A stretch of DNA of 64,000 nt from Arctopsyche grandis (GCF_051622035.1 NC_135357.1:13971001-14035000); one strand, 5' to 3'; numbered from the stretch's first letter, positions 1-12,970 are shown. Notes: generated by a model not told the origin, from the sequence alone. Translations and numbers: made by a program.

Positions 1-190
1 GGTCGCGACGCGAACACATTTGAAATTATAGCGAATGACACTCATTCCCGTTTTTCCCGTTCCCGTTCCCGTTTTTTCCCGTTTTTTTTTCTCAGAAATC
101 TTCCCAGACATGCATACAACAAATCCTGAAAGTTCCATCGTAATCGCTTCAGTGGCTTAGGAGTCTATTAGAGACACACACACACACAGA
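1..190 (+). repeat. Fragment of an interspersed repeat, cut by the window edge
   Basis: The stretch resembles 13900-14200: both hold a GCGAACACATTT-AAATTAT block and pyrimidine-rich CCCGTTCCCG-type sequence. It ends in AGTCTATTAGAGACACACACACACACAGACATT split here as a short AGTCTATTAGAG motif followed by a CA-rich tail, which is typical of the 3' part of widespread insect non-LTR or SINE-type repeats. The superfamily is not certain. Confidence 0.45.
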
Positions 191-720
191 CATTCATTTT
201 TTATATAAATGTATATAGATTTGATTGTATATGATATCACTTTATTCAACCCAATTTTAAAATATTTATTTAATTGTTTTTTTTTTAATCTTTAATTAAT
301 TGATATCGACTTAAAAAAACTGGAAAACAATACACAGCTACATATGTGCATATTTTCCTTCGATGAAGACTTTATGCAAAATTATCTTTTGTGGTTGGGT
401 ATTACAAAGAGAATTGACTATTTTAAATCGTCTCTTGTACATTTTAATTTCCAAGCTTCGAACAAATTATTTGAAACCATTTAATATTGGTGGGAAATTT
501 TCGTTACGTTGCATATTATGTAAATTTTAATAGGATAATTATTAAAATTAGGCACTTGTGGTAGTTTTATGTTAGGATATTTAATTTGCATGAATATTAT
601 TATAATTGATTTCTCTGTATGGGGAATGTGTGTATGTATGTATAGTGTGAATCACTCTGTCGTTGTGTAAATTAAGTTGATAAGTGATAACATTGTAATT
701 TAAATTTTTTGTTGTTTCAG
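191..720 (+). other. AT-rich non-coding stretch, probably intron upstream of the first visible Cdc25 exon
   Basis: No open frame or family match is seen. The stretch ends in a T-rich tract and AG at 719-720, a good splice acceptor for the exon that starts at 721. The true start codon and promoter of the Cdc25 gene must therefore lie upstream of, or unrecognised within, this region. Confidence 0.5.
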
Positions 721-3700
721 TTTAATATCTGACAAATTCACCATCAATTCTGCTGGAAAAACACCGCAATCACGGAAAAAAGAATCTTTGGCGCAGAAAT
801 ATGCTACTCGAATGTTGCCACAGACTCTTTCATTTGATGAAGTCGATTGTTATTATACATCATCTTGGCACGATCCATCTGAACTGAATGCCAAAAACCA
901 ATCGCAATTTAAAATGGAAGAGGAAGCTAATTTTGATCTATGTATGGAGAGGTCAATAATGCTCAATAGTGTTGATCCTGCGTTTTGTGAAAATAAATTA
1001 GAAAGTTCTTTTGATTTAAACGCTATTAGTAATTTTAGTTGTAAAAAAACGCCCATCAAAAGTAGTGTATTTTTGATGAGAGGCAATTCTTCTCCTCTTA
1101 AATCTATAGAAAATACTTTGTGCAATTCACCTCTATTGGAAAAAAGTGCATTTTCTTGGAGAAGTAAGTCAGATCTTACTGGTTTATGTACTTCGTCTTC
1201 GAATATCAATAAATTGGATTCACCAAAATCTTTCATTGAAAAAGAAAATGTTAATCCCATATGTAAAAATAGCATTAAGCATTTTGGACAAACATTAGAA
1301 ATGAGGGAGTCTGAAAGTTTTTGCAGCTTTGATCCGAACAATGGCAAAACTCCATCTAAGGTATATTTCAATGATAATGAGTGACAAATAAATTAATACC
1401 CGATATTTATGTTATAATTAATTTCATTGTTTATATTTTAGTTTTCCGTTGTACGAAACAGTTTATCGCAATATCTTTCACCAAGATCTCCCAAAAAATT
1501 GTCGGACACTCTGTTGCATCAAGATTTTGCGTCTAGTGATTCTGGATTTGAAAATTCTTCAAGTTTCGCTGATAATCATATTAAAATCGGCGAGACTGTG
1601 CCAGATTATTGCGATGATTTCCAAAAGCTAAAAACTCGTTTTGATAGGTATGAAATGGATGAATCTGAAAAACATTTTGAAAGTAATGTTGATTTCTGTG
1701 AACCTAGTACATCTACAACACACTTTCCCCCGGATCCTTTTTCATCTATTGATACTCTTCAAGACTTAGAAGTAGAGTTTGAATCAGCTTACCAATTGCA
1801 TGAACCATCCTGTTCCAAATATGAAATCATAAGCACTGATAGTCCTGATATTTGTTCATCGTCAGGAAAAGTTGGCACTATAATTGCAAGAAATTTTCAA
1901 TTTGGTTCGCCCATTGGGGATTCTGAAACTTCTGAAAATTTCGAAACCATTCCAAAAATACCTAGGAAAATGCCTGCTAGATCGGAAACAACTAGAATGT
2001 TAAACTTTGATTTGGAAACTACAGCGACAAGCTTTAAATTTATTCCACCAAAAATGTTACCACCTAAGAAACCAGATTTGGTGAGTCCATGTAAATATGA
2101 TAAAAAGTCACCATATAGTTTCTTCACTCTCAAATCAAAAGTTAATGACAGTAGTCCAACTGAAGTGAGAAAAGTTGGTGAAAAGTCTCCACATTTCGAA
2201 AAAGATGAAGTTGTAGTCACGGAAAACAATTTATCTAAAGCAAAGAAAATGAGGGTTGACTCAGGAATCGATGGTGATACTTTATCGCCATTTGTATCTC
2301 CCCTTAGACACCTTGATGATGAAGATAACGGTTGTGATGATAAATCGATGAAACGAAATAATTCGAGAACAAACAAAAATGTCAAACCGTCTCGTTTATT
2401 CGGTTGCATCAGTAGTAGTTCGTTGGAGAGTGGCTGCGTAACTGAAATGGAAGAATGTATGTTTGATATGGAAGAACACTGCCACGAAAGCGAAGATGAT
2501 GATATTTCAACAGTCCCCTCAAGTTTGCATGCTTTGATATCTGGAGAAATCAAAACTGAAATAAAAACCACGCCAAACAGAACAGAAGAAAAATTTGCGA
2601 AAGAAAATTTTTCCATGGACAGACCCATTTTGCGACGGTGTTTCAGTTTGCAAACAGAGGAAGGAGTCGAAAAAGTTAGAGCTGCATTGTTCCGGTCACC
2701 TGGCAAAGCACGCAAAAGAACAGAGGTAATTATATTTAAAATAAATCTCACTTGATTTAAAAATATGTACATAGTTGACACCATATAAATTTGTTATATG
2801 GTTACATAGGTGGGGTCTGAAGGTGTGGTTTTACCTAAAAGACGTCGAAGTCAAGTTTTACAAAGTATTGTTGAGGCTCCAACAAGTAGACCGCTTCTTC
2901 AACGAACTATATCCGATAATGAAGCTACTATAAAGATGGCGCTTGCTAGAGGTAAACCATTTGTTTATTTATTTACATATCTGATGTATTTATTAGTCAA
3001 CCAAAGTTTTATGTTTTTTTTTTGTGTTTCAATGGTTTTATATGTAAATAATATATTTTTTTTAATTTTAGCGTATACTGAACCGGATTTAATTGGAGAT
3101 TTTTCTAGACCTTTTTGCTTGCCTCTAGAGGAAAGTCAACATCAAGATTTGAAAGCGATTTCGGCTGACACATTAGCAGCTCTTATTCAAGGCGAATTTA
3201 AAGATACAATTGACTCATTTCAGGTATGTAACTTAAGAAAAAAATTAATAGTAAAAAAACAAATCTTAATGTGCATTGTTTAATGTCTTGTTTATTTTTC
3301 AGGTTATAGATTGTCGTTATCCTTATGAATTTGAAGGCGGTCACATAGTTGGAGCACAAAATTTGTTTACAGAAGATTTAGTACATGAAAAATTGCTTGC
3401 CCCATTTCCATCTAAAACTCTACCTATATCTAGAGATACCCCTAGAAATATTATCGTTTTTCATTGCGAATTTTCATCTGAAAGAGGTCCAAAATTGTAA
3501 GTAAAAATTTCACCTACACCTTAATTATATCCAATTTAAAAATCTATATTGATTTTTGACGTATGTTAATTATTGCAGATGTCGATATTTGCGACGGGCA
3601 GACCGTGCTCTAAATCGTGACTCCTACCCTTCTTTAATACATCCTGAATTATATGTGTTGCGTGATGGTTATCGTGTGTTTCACGCTCGCCATGCACATC

Positions 3701-3804
3701 ATTGTCGACCTATCGCTGGTGGATATACTCCAATGTTGGACCCACAGCATGCTCCTGCTCTACGGCACCATCGCGCTGCTGCATCCAGACGTGCACTTCA
3801 ATAA
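721..3804 (+). CDS. Cdc25 (string/twine-like): Cdc25 (string/twine-type) M-phase inducer phosphatase, 5' end missing
   Basis: This dual-specificity phosphatase removes inhibitory phosphates from Cdk1/Cdk2 to start mitosis. Six exons join in frame: 721-1360, 1442-2725, 2810-2951, 3072-3223, 3303-3496 and 3579-3804, giving about 878 residues. The first exon opens mid-codon, so 5' exons are missing. The catalytic rhodanese-like domain is clear in the last three exons: [27 protein letters not shown], then the CX5R active site in [11 protein letters not shown] (exon 3303-3496) and [11 protein letters not shown]. The long N-terminal half is regulatory. It has a KEN box (codons 1241-1249, KENVNP), DSG-type degron candidates (DSGFENS near 1535 and DSGIDGDT near 2265), many SP/TP sites, and RRCFSL and QRTIS basic-Ser sites. 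These fit APC/C, beta-TrCP and 14-3-3 control known for the family; that use is inferred. The stop is TAA at 3802. Confidence 0.95.
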
Positions 3805-6800
3805 GGTACACCTGTTGCTACGATTTCATGTGTAATTATGTAATGTATGTATGATGCGAACATTTATTTTACTCGCTGTTGACACAATTATATACATACA
3901 TGTACCCTATATGCATCGCTGACACTTGTAATTGTACAAAAACAATATTTAGATAGAGGATCAGAAGATGAAAGTGCCATTAAATAGTTATTGTTTGCCA
4001 TTTTGAAATTGACGTTTATAAAAATTGAACTGAACAATTTTGCTGGTTTGGCCAAGAGTAATAGATATATTCAAAATTGAAAGTTTTGTACATATGTCCA
4101 GAAATGTGAAAATATGTAAATATTGATGTAATTTTCTTTATGATTTTTTAAAATTCTATTAAAATTTTTGACATTTTTTGTACTTGTACGATAAATGTGT
4201 ATATCATGATTGTTTATTTAAAAAGAAACTTAGAGATTTTGCACTTCTGTTTTCAAAGTTGTATTTCATAAGTGCAACATATTATGTATTAACAAGCTTC
4301 ATCACCACCAAAGATTTTGTTTTCCTTTCATATGCTGAAATTCTGCTTGAAATATCATGTTTTTAGATTTTAATTATATCCTCTTTTTACTGTGATGCAT
4401 AGTAATTATACTTTTAAGCAAAATAAAAACGGTTTATGTGTTTATTATATTTATAGCAGTTCAAGCAAAATGCTTGTGTGCTGCGATATACGTTGACGTA
4501 TGTATGAAAATGTTAATATTTGGAACATGGTCATTGACATAGAATTTATTTCCTTTGAAATGGGCTTTAAGACTCTGGAGTTTATGAGTACATTAATTTT
4601 TTTCTTGGCAATGATAACCTGCCTTTGATATAGATGGAATCTAATTTTTGATGTAATTGTTAGCTTATAACATGAAGTCTTCTAGTACGTAAAATTGCAC
4701 CTGTTTAATGAAATTTTTGCATACTGGTTTTATGTGTCATATATTATTAACTTTTATCTTAATTTTATATTCACTTGTTTTTCCGTTATTGCAGAAGAGT
4801 CATTTATTTTAGATTAAATTATAAGTACATATATCATGCCAATTTTTAAAAATAATTTTTGGCTTTAATATTTGGGTGGGAATTGTGCGATTATAATTAT
4901 GACATTTGACACTGACTTTCAAGAACTTTATTTACGTAATTCATTCTACCCCAGAGTATAGCCACAATATCTAATGATTATGGAAGTGCCATTTGATCTG
5001 TTAAAAATTGCAGAGTTGTAACGCTTAACAATTAGTACAATAGTTGGTTAGTATGTTCTTGATTTATTGTTCTTAACCATTTAAATGCATACTATTAACA
5101 TTAACATAATGAGAGACTTTAAATTATATATTTTTAATTATGTGTACGCTTAAATATTGTAATTATGGAATATGTATGTTAAATCAATTTTTACAAATTA
5201 TATTTTATTTTTCATGCGTTTTGTAATTTTGGCGAGCCTAAAATTGTGCATTTATTAAATGTAAATAAATGATAGATTTATTATAATTTTATTGAATATA
5301 ATACAAATATTGAAAATTTTTATTAGTTATAAATATGTATATAATAATTGAAATTGACATTAATTAACCTCCATTTGATGACAGACAATTGTATAGGAAC
5401 ACAAGCCAGTTCATTAATAGCAAGATATGGCAGTAAAACATTGAAGTTGTAAACTAATAAAACTGAGAATTTCAATTCCATACATAGTGTAAATAGAAAA
5501 AGATTCGAATATATTGACATAATTGCCAAATATAATAAAAAATTCATTTGTAAATACATAAAAACATATTTAATATATAAGCTTGTAAATAATTCAACAT
5601 CGACAAAGGTCAAATTCTGACATTAGACATTTGTTGTAAGATTTTGTCAGTAAGTTATTTAAAATTTGAATTTTATAAATGGACGTCATATAAAATATTC
5701 AAAAAATTCATAAGCTGCCATTTTATATTGCATTTACAATTTGAATATGACCATTTAATAACTATTTTGTAGTTGTAATAACAATAATTTGTCAATAGGT
5801 AGATATTATGTCTATTATTAAAAGTAATCGATGTAAACACAATTGATTTTACACACAATAAATGTGATGTAAATTTTTTTCGTTTGATACACCAATATTT
5901 ACGTTTTTAATTATTTTTGGGGATTAAATACTTTATCATAATGGAATTAGACATTTTGATTCATACGGTTTTCATATGACAATCACACATGAACTTTGTT
6001 TGAGTTAGACCATGAAATCTGAAAAATTGCTGATTTTAATCAGCAATATGATTGTTGACCTTTTTTTTTTGGAAATACATTTAAATTATTTTATAAAAAT
6101 CTTAACATTGAATGAAGGTGAAAGATTAATTAGTCAATAAATGTGTACAATAATAATATCAAAGACTAGTAATTTATAGTAGTTTTTGATATGTTTGTAT
6201 TTTCAATGATTATGGTTTCAGTTTACTTGCGTATGTATGATTTAATGGAAAATTCACAATTAGTTACATTTAATGGATTTTGGATTTTAGTTAAAGTACA
6301 CACATATTTTATACCATATCGAAAAGTCTGCTTAGTATAATGCAGTAAATAATGCTTGAAACTTAATCACAGTATTTTCATCTTTAATAATAAACTAGTC
6401 TGTTGTTATTTATTTTTTTGAAATGCTCAAATCATAAATGCTCGATAAATATTAAACTCGAGGTGCCATATGTTGAAAGTGTATGACGTATATGATTTAG
6501 AATTTCCTTCGATTACTCTTAGACAAATGTTTAATGTGTATTATGCACTTGTATTTGCATTGAATGAAAACTCATAAATGAAGATATCAACTTGTCACGA
6601 TAATTTAATTTAACACGAGGCGCACCACTGATAATTCAAATGAATATTTTGAGTATTGTAGTTTTTGCGTTTAATGATGGATCAGTTTTTATACGTCCCA
6701 TGTGAAGTTTTTCCTTTCATTTGATATTGTGATAATGTTGATTGTTTTTATAGTAGAAATATATTTGGAAACCTTCAATATACGCAAATATGAAGTAATA

Positions 6801-7930
6801 ATGCCTTTTACATTATATTATATGAAGCCGAATTTGATAAAAACCTCCTGTGATATATTATTTTTAAAGAACTCATATAAAGGTAAAAATGGCGTTTAGA
6901 GTGAAATTTGTAATGTAAATTGTCTAAAAATACTGGATTTTGCATTTTTTGCAATCATTTCGAATTGTTTCTACATGGATTGTAAAATTTATAAAAGTTA
7001 TTCCTTTGTATGTATTATGTGAAGTATATTATAAAATGATTAAATATGATAATATTATTTTCATTGTGGCAATTTTTGCATTTAAGTACCCAACATGCGC
7101 TTATAGTTTAAGATACATATGTATAAGGAAAAGTATAATATACAACCCAGTAATTAATTTAAACTTAGAATAATGGAATTTATGTCACTTGTGAATTTAT
7201 TGCAGTTCTATTTGTCAATAGCTCAATCAAAAATTATATTATATTCAAAAATTCAAATTTATTCTATGCTTTATATTGAGACTAGATTGTCTGAAGTTAC
7301 GTATTATGTATGTCTCATATTTTGTCAATTTCACAAATAACAAAAATAAGTTTGGTCATTGTTATCATAACAAAAACAAAAAATAATCTGTTTCAAACCG
7401 AGAAAGATATATAATTTAAGAAATACAAAAATAGCAGTGATTTTTATTGTATTTTATAATACTTTATTTGTTATATAAAATTTTATTACATTACAACCTT
7501 CACAGGACAAAAATACTTTTGTTTAATTTATACGTGATAATCTTAAAATTTCCCAATTTTGATAAATGATGATTATATTTCATTGTCAATTTTTTGTATA
7601 ATTTATTATTTTGAAATGTGCAAATTTTCCATCCCCTTAAAAATTTTATTAAGTATTTGTTGTGTAAATCTTGAATATTCTATTTACAAATAATTGATAT
7701 GTATATGAGTTTTATAACTCATGCAATATTGGTTGAGCTATATATCAAAATTTTATTCGTATATTCATATTTCGGTCTTTTATTTATAAGAATGATTTTT
7801 CACAAAACATAATTAATTTAAAAATAAATGTTTTAATGCAAAAATTCTGTTTTTTCCTGCCCTATTCTTTCCCAAACCTAATTAAATTTTGAAGGGATAT
7901 GTATATGAATTATGTACAAATATCTATCCA
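3805..7930. other. Cdc25 3' UTR followed by long AT-rich intergenic DNA
   Basis: The 3' UTR probably ends at one of several AATAAA signals, such as the one in CAAAATAAAAACGG near 4420. Beyond it only short chance frames occur. No gene, RNA or recognisable transposon was found. A 10-bp-arm palindrome (ATTGCTGATT-TT-AATCAGCAAT) is at 6026-6047. Confidence 0.5.
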
Positions 7931-7943
7931 GTGACGTCTCCAG

Positions 7944-7973
7944 ACTATTTTCTGCCCTTAGGCAGAAAATAGT
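7944..7973. repeat. Perfect 13-bp inverted repeat with 4-base loop
   Basis: The arms ACTATTTTCTGCC and GGCAGAAAATAGT flank the loop CTTA. It lies in intergenic DNA just before a CACTA-like repeat. It could be a remnant of a fold-back element or a chance hairpin. No transcript evidence is visible. Confidence 0.6.
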
Positions 7974-8152
7974 TCAAACTGCTGCTGTCTCAATAAATAC
8001 GATAAAATAGAAGATTTTTTCATAAGTTTAATATTTTAAATAACAATTTCAAATCGTAAATTGATTCCGAATGTTTTTAAATTTATTTAAAATGCGTACT
8101 TGTTTTAATCAAATGTGAGGTATGTAATTAGGATCCATTCGTGGATTGATCA

Positions 8153-9215
8153 CACTGAGCAACAAAAAACCACGCATCTTACTTACCGAAGCGGAGATTT
8201 ATCAATCTTTACGTTTGTCCCACTGAATTCGAATATGACAATGATTTTTGCTGGTTTCTTTTCGTTTATGAGAAGTAGTACTTTTACTCTAGAGAATCGA
8301 GGTTTTTTATGTTTTTCTCAGAAACCTTTTTATTTATTGAACTGAAATTTCATATCTAGAAATTTGAGCTTAATACCAAGTTATGTATACAATTTGGTAA
8401 GCATCCGTCAACCGGAAATGGCAGTTTACTCTTGTTCGATTATTCTTCCACTATTTTTTCGACCCCTACAACAAGTGTGCTCTTCACGAAAAAATTCAAG
8501 TATAATTCTTGTATCAATGTGATGAAAATAAAAAAAATCAATAAATTTAATAAACCGGAAGTGGGATTTTTTCCTCTTAGAAAGATCAAAAAGACCACGA
8601 TTCTGTCCATAGCCCTGAACGTGTCAAACTGAAAATTTATATTTGTATTTGTATAAGGTTTTGGTCAGAATCCGTAAATCGAATTAGTATTTTTTTTAAG
8701 ACAATATTTCATTATTTTATTTTAACTTCTTAAATTATTTTTATTTTCTTTATATTTAATGAATATAATAATTAGTGATTTTAAGTAATAAGAAAATTTC
8801 GAACAAAATCGGACAACCGGAAGTAGAACTTTTGTCTTGTGCAAGTTTCCCTACATTTGCGTCGAAAATGCTTTCATAACCGGTATATGTGAACGCGTAT
8901 GTATGTTTAATTATAGAATTTTGTTTTGTGACCTTATATTTCTCAATTACATGGATAATTTTTTGAGTAAAGCCCGGACCCAGAAGGAGCCGCGTATTGT
9001 TCAAATGTTGTAAATGCATTGTTAAAGGTTTGCCGAACCTTTTTTACAAAGGATTTACAACAATGGAACAATGAGCGGCCCCTACCTATCTCTAGTCATG
9101 AGTTGGTCACATCCGAATTTTTTTTTTATGTAAACGAACTAATTCGAGCGGTAAATTATGTACTTACCTTGAGCATATGCTGCGAAACTAATTTCGCTAC
9201 GTCTAAACGAGTACC
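8153..9215 (+). mobile_element. CACTA-like (CMC) non-autonomous transposon copy, right end not found
   Basis: The copy starts with CACTGAGCAACAAAAAA. The same terminus, with one substitution in one arm, bounds the complete element at 30260-30738. The interior (an AATTCGAATATGACAATGAT block, CCGGAAGTGGGATTTTTTCC, and GTTGGTCACATCCGAATTT near 9103) recurs at 11690-12245, 34690-35165 and partly at 30260-30738. No transposase frame is visible. The sequence homologous to TAATTCGAGCGGTAAAT is present near 9138, but the matching terminal repeat after it is missing, so the right end is lost or diverged. Confidence 0.6.
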
Positions 9216-9239
9216 TTATTTTAATCCACATATTAAATG

Positions 9240-9590
9240 ACTACTCCTTGAGTCCTTAGGTCGAATTATAATTATGAACCGGTTTTATAATCACCCACAA
9301 ATTCGTAGAAAGATGTTTGTGATTCACTTTAATGCTGCGGACATACCGGCCCAACGAAGGATAACGAAGGGGATTTTCGAAGGGAATAGGAAGGGGAAGT
9401 TGGTTCAGTATGGACGGCTTAGCGAAGGCCAACGTGGTTTCGTCTACATGTCGGTAACATCAAAGAAATCGGACGCGGACACGGAGGAGCGAATGTAGAC
9501 GACCGATGAACGGCACATCGTGTGCATGGCTCCCCGCTGTAGGCGGTCTCCTACATTTCTTAAAATATGGGATACACCGTTATCGATCAC
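9240..9590. other. Locally GC-rich stretch of unknown nature
   Basis: An open frame at 9274-9498 (+) starts with ATG but matches no family I recognise. The region abuts a fold-back transposon, and its base composition differs from the flanks. It may be part of an older mobile element. No function is proposed. Confidence 0.3.
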
Positions 9591-9945
9591 TGTCAATCCG
9601 GTCAGTCTCTGGTCATTATAGGCGGATCGGTGATTACATCCCAAATGTGAATCTCTACCAGGATAACCGCCGCTACGAAAATCGCTCGCGCGGTTCTCCT
9701 GTCGCACAAGAAAATTTCCGTAGAGAATACTGTCCAAATATTGTTCAAAACTGCCCAAATCTAGTACAAAAAAGCATCTGCTGAGCAATATTTGGGCAGT
9801 TTTTTGTACGGCAATTTTCCTGTGCTATGAATTTTCATGCGACAGGAATCCGCTCGAGCGATTTTCGTAGCTGCGGTTATCCTGGTAGCGATTCACATTT
9901 GGGATGTAGCCCGTTTACCATTATCGGCATGATTGATCGGGAATA
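9590..9945. mobile_element. Fold-back (long inverted repeat) transposable element
   Basis: Two arms of about 130-160 bp are reverse complements. ACATCCCAAATGTGAAT-CTACCAGGATAACCGC and CTACGAAAATCGCTCG occur forward at about 9637-9695 and inverted at about 9860-9905. CTGCCCAAAT-type sequence lies near the axis at about 9755-9800. The outermost ends are diverged, so the limits are approximate. There is no coding capacity. It could be a MITE or a Foldback-type element. Confidence 0.7.
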
Positions 9946-10129
9946 TTGAAAGAAAAAATGACTTATGTATGTACATATATTGCTCGTGCACAATTTTATT
10001 CATTCTAAGATATTTTTCAAATTTCATTTGAAATAGTATAAATTAATATTTTACGGATATTTGATTCGAATATTCGAATAGCTGAAAATCGTGCGAATAT
10101 TTGATTGGCGTCGTCCACACTATCGATAT

Positions 10130-10189
10130 TTCCATATCCAGTTCCTAAATAGTAACCACAGGTTGCAATTTGGGAACTGGATATGGGAA
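10130..10189. promoter_or_regulatory. Inverted repeat upstream of the MADF gene
   Basis: TTCCATATCCAGTTCCTAAA (10130-10149) is mirrored by TTTGGGAACTGGATATGGGAA-type sequence ending at 10189, with about 17 bases between the arms. It lies about 120 bp before the MADF start codon in a locally GC-rich promoter-like stretch. It may be a protein-binding palindrome or a transposon end; both are inference. Confidence 0.4.
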
Positions 10190-10304
10190 CTGGGCATCGA
10201 AGGCCAACGAACGATTGTTTAGTTGGAGCGAGCGAGCGCGTACGTCGGACGTGGTAGCTGTCATAATATTTGTGGCGCATACTAAAATACGTGGAAAATA
10301 CGAC

Positions 10305-12970
10305 ATGGAAAATAATCAGAATAAAATTAGAGAGTGGACAAACGAAGAAACGTATTTATTAATTGATTTGTACAAAGAAAAGCCTAGTCTATGGGATCCT
10401 ACTCATTATGAGTATAAATTGAGATCGAAAAGATACAAATGCTGGATGGAAATGTCAAAAATTTTTAACTGCAATGTCACCGATCTTAGAAAGAAAATGG
10501 AATCTCTACTGACTTCATTTCGACGAGAGCGGCAACGATGTGAGGCAACCAAGAAACTAGGCGATTCAACTGACGATATAGTATATAAATCAAAGTGGTT
10601 TGGTTTTGAAAAAATGAAGTTTTTGATATACAAATTTACGCCGCGTGTATTTCTAGATACAATGGACATGGCGGTAAGTAATAAAACAACATTTTAAATG
10701 TTTTAGGTTTATTATTTTTTTATTTTAAACAATACTGTCAAGATGTATGCGGGATGCTTAAGATAATGTTGAGTGAAAGATGATGTACGTTTTAACTCTA
10801 GCGGTTTATTGAGTGCACTACACTGTGCAGTTTGACATTAGAAAGTTTTGGTCATAAGCATGTATATATGTATAGAAGTCGGAGGCATTCATGCCACCCT
10901 AAGGGCGAAATCACACAGCGTAGTATGTGGGACGTTGTATGTGTTTTATGTGGGACCGGTACGCTCCGCCCCTTTAGACCTTTTTCGGTCAAATTGTATG
11001 GTTTTATTTATCCTTCATTGACAGTGATCGATCTCGGTTTTAAGAAATATAGGAGAACTTGTCGACGTACCACATACCGCATCCCACGCTGTGTGATTTC
11101 GCCCTAACCCTCTCCCTCACACCAACTCAAGTTCAAGCTCACTAATATTCCGCCGTACTTGAAACAGTATCCTGTGAAGGTAAACGGACTACTAGTCATA
11201 TGTGAACCAGTTACAGGACAACCGGTCGCTCTAGATCGGTCACACGTGATCACCCGTCACACTAAAACTGGTCACGAGAAAACTGGTCACACCCGAAAAT
11301 TGGTCACACCCAAAAATTTTACCAATTTTTAATTTTTGGGTGTGACCAGTTTTTTCGTGACCAATTTTCGGGTGTCACCAGTTTTAGTGTGACGGGTGAT
11401 CACGTGTGACCGATCTAGAGCGACCGGTTGTCCTGTGACCCGTTCACATTTGACTAGTAATCGCCGAACCCCTGTGAAAGATCGCCTATCTATCTGGCAT
11501 GCCGCCCAGTCAGTGTCTGTGAATCCTTCCAATGGTTCATTTGTCTCGTGGAAATTTATTTCCATGTCTTTTGTTCCTTTTAGGTACCTTAGTACTCTTT
11601 TTGCGCTTTTCTAATGTTTTTCCTAGTAGTGGTTATTGAATTGGCTGAGATAGCAGACTAAATACATTATGTCGGGACGTGTACTCGTAGCTAAATACAT
11701 TAAGGATCCAATCAGGTTTTGGTATGGCTGTTTCGGGCTTTTTTCCGTTCGTCCAATTTGTTCACCCCACGATTTTTTCCATACCACTAAACCTATCAAG
11801 CTGAAGATTTATATTTGTATTCTTTAGGTACTAACATAAAGTTGAAAAGGCTTTGGCCAGAATTCGTAAACCGGATTTTTTTTTTTTTTTAAAACAATAT
11901 TTCATTTTTTTATTTTGACCCTTTAAATTATTTCTATCTTCTTGATATTTTATGGTTATAATATTTAAGGTGATTTTACGTAATAAAAAATTTAAACAAA
12001 ATCCGACAGCCGGAAGTAGAACTTTTGTCTTGTGTAAGTTTCCCTACATTTGTGCTCAATTTTTATCGAAAATGCTCTCATGTCCGATATGTGTGAATGT
12101 GTATGTACATACATATCATGTATGTATGTTTCATTACCAAATTCTGTTTTTTATATTTGACGACCTTCTTATATTCCTCAAATACATAGATAAAGTCATG
12201 GGTTGGTCACATCCGAATTTTTTTATATTCATTACACATGCGTAAGACAATTTTATTTATCTTTTCAACTAGCGCAAATTGTTTTTTTCAGTTTTTTTTT
12301 TAATTATTGGTTTTTCGGATAAATAATTCGCTATTATTTTAATATTATAAAATGTGACTCGGCCCTAGTTATTTGCATCGGCAGGTAGAATACACCCCTT
12401 TCATCAGGGCCTGATGTATTCTACCAGGCATGATGATCAGGCCTGGTCACTGCCACCACGTTTCCCTTCTAGTGCACTAATGCAATGTGGGAAATTTCAT
12501 TTTTGTTCAAACGTTTCTGCAATTTGTTTCCATTGTCTACTACTTTAAGGAATCTGCAAAAAAAAACTTAAATTACTGTGTTTTTTTTTCAGGATGATTC
12601 ATTGAAAGTATCAGTGGGGGATAGTACCGATAAAAGGAATTTAAATAATCCTACAATGAACAGGAGGAAAGTGTTTAAATCGCTAAAGAAATTAAATCTC
12701 GTCAGAAATGCTACGTTGAATCGACGAGCTGAAGAAACTTATAATATTATGCAGGCTCTTAAAAGACGGAACGAGAGGGACTCTAGTAGTACATTTGGAG
12801 AGCATATTGCAAATAAACATAGAACATACAGTTCGCGTACGAAGACTATGGTTGAGCATTTTATTTCAAAACTTATTTTTGAAGCAGATATGGGAAGATA
12901 TGAATCAAATTATAGTTTTGACGCTGCCTCCATACATCCACCAATTTCATATGATTCGCTCCAGTCATAA
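10305..12970 (+). CDS. MADF-domain DNA-binding protein, possibly Harbinger-derived
   Basis: Two exons, 10305-10673 and 12593-12970, join in phase (donor GCG/GTAAGT, acceptor TTTTTTTCAG) to give 248 residues. Residues 12-105 form a MADF (Myb/SANT-like) domain: LLIDLYKEKPSLWDP, RYKCWMEMSKIF, VTDLRKKMESLLTSFRRER and YKSKWFGFEKMKFL. MADF proteins bind DNA, and PIF/Harbinger transposons often encode one beside their transposase. The second exon is basic, with no recognised domain. The ATG chosen is the one just before MENNQNK; the frame is open further upstream to 10170. The 1.9-kb intron contains a Harbinger MITE, a palindromic element and a CACTA-like fragment. After the TAA at 12968 the same frame stays open to about 13240. 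It may be a host gene or a transposon accessory gene that lost its partner. Confidence 0.75.
10903..11104. mobile_element. PIF/Harbinger-type MITE with perfect TAA target duplication
   Basis: The 202-bp element has terminal inverted repeats GGGCGAAATCACACAGCG (18+ identical bases at each end) and is flanked by TAA at 10900-10902 and 11105-11107. A 3-bp TWA duplication is the Harbinger signature. No coding region is present. It is inserted in the MADF gene intron. Confidence 0.85.
11190..11459. mobile_element. Near-perfect palindromic MITE / fold-back element
   Basis: Arms of about 130 bp pair almost completely: TACTAGTCATATGTGAAC at the left and its diverged complement ending TGACTAGTA at the right. 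Internal GGTCACACCCGAAAATTGG and CTGGTCAC repeats are present, and the axis is a short ACCAATTTTTAATTTTTGGG segment near 11325. Any transcript of the MADF intron would carry this as a strong hairpin. No target duplication is obvious. Confidence 0.8.
11690..12245 (+). mobile_element. Internal fragment of the CACTA-like repeat family
   Basis: The sequence closely follows 8630-9130 (TTTGGCCAGAATTCGTAAAC, AGAACTTTTGTCTTGTG, TTTCCCTACATTTG, GGGTTGGTCACATCCGAA). Both termini are missing. It forms the 3' half of the MADF gene intron. Confidence 0.6.

Noticed and set aside
788-790. Apparent start of the first Cdc25 frame
   Set aside because: The codon is TTG and the frame is open back to the splice acceptor at 720; it is an internal codon, not a start.
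853-1371. Long minus-strand frame opposite the Cdc25 exon
   Set aside because: It is a shadow of the coding exon and has no splice or family support.
9444-9788. Overlapping frames on both strands
   Set aside because: They span one arm of a fold-back element and have no recognisable domain.
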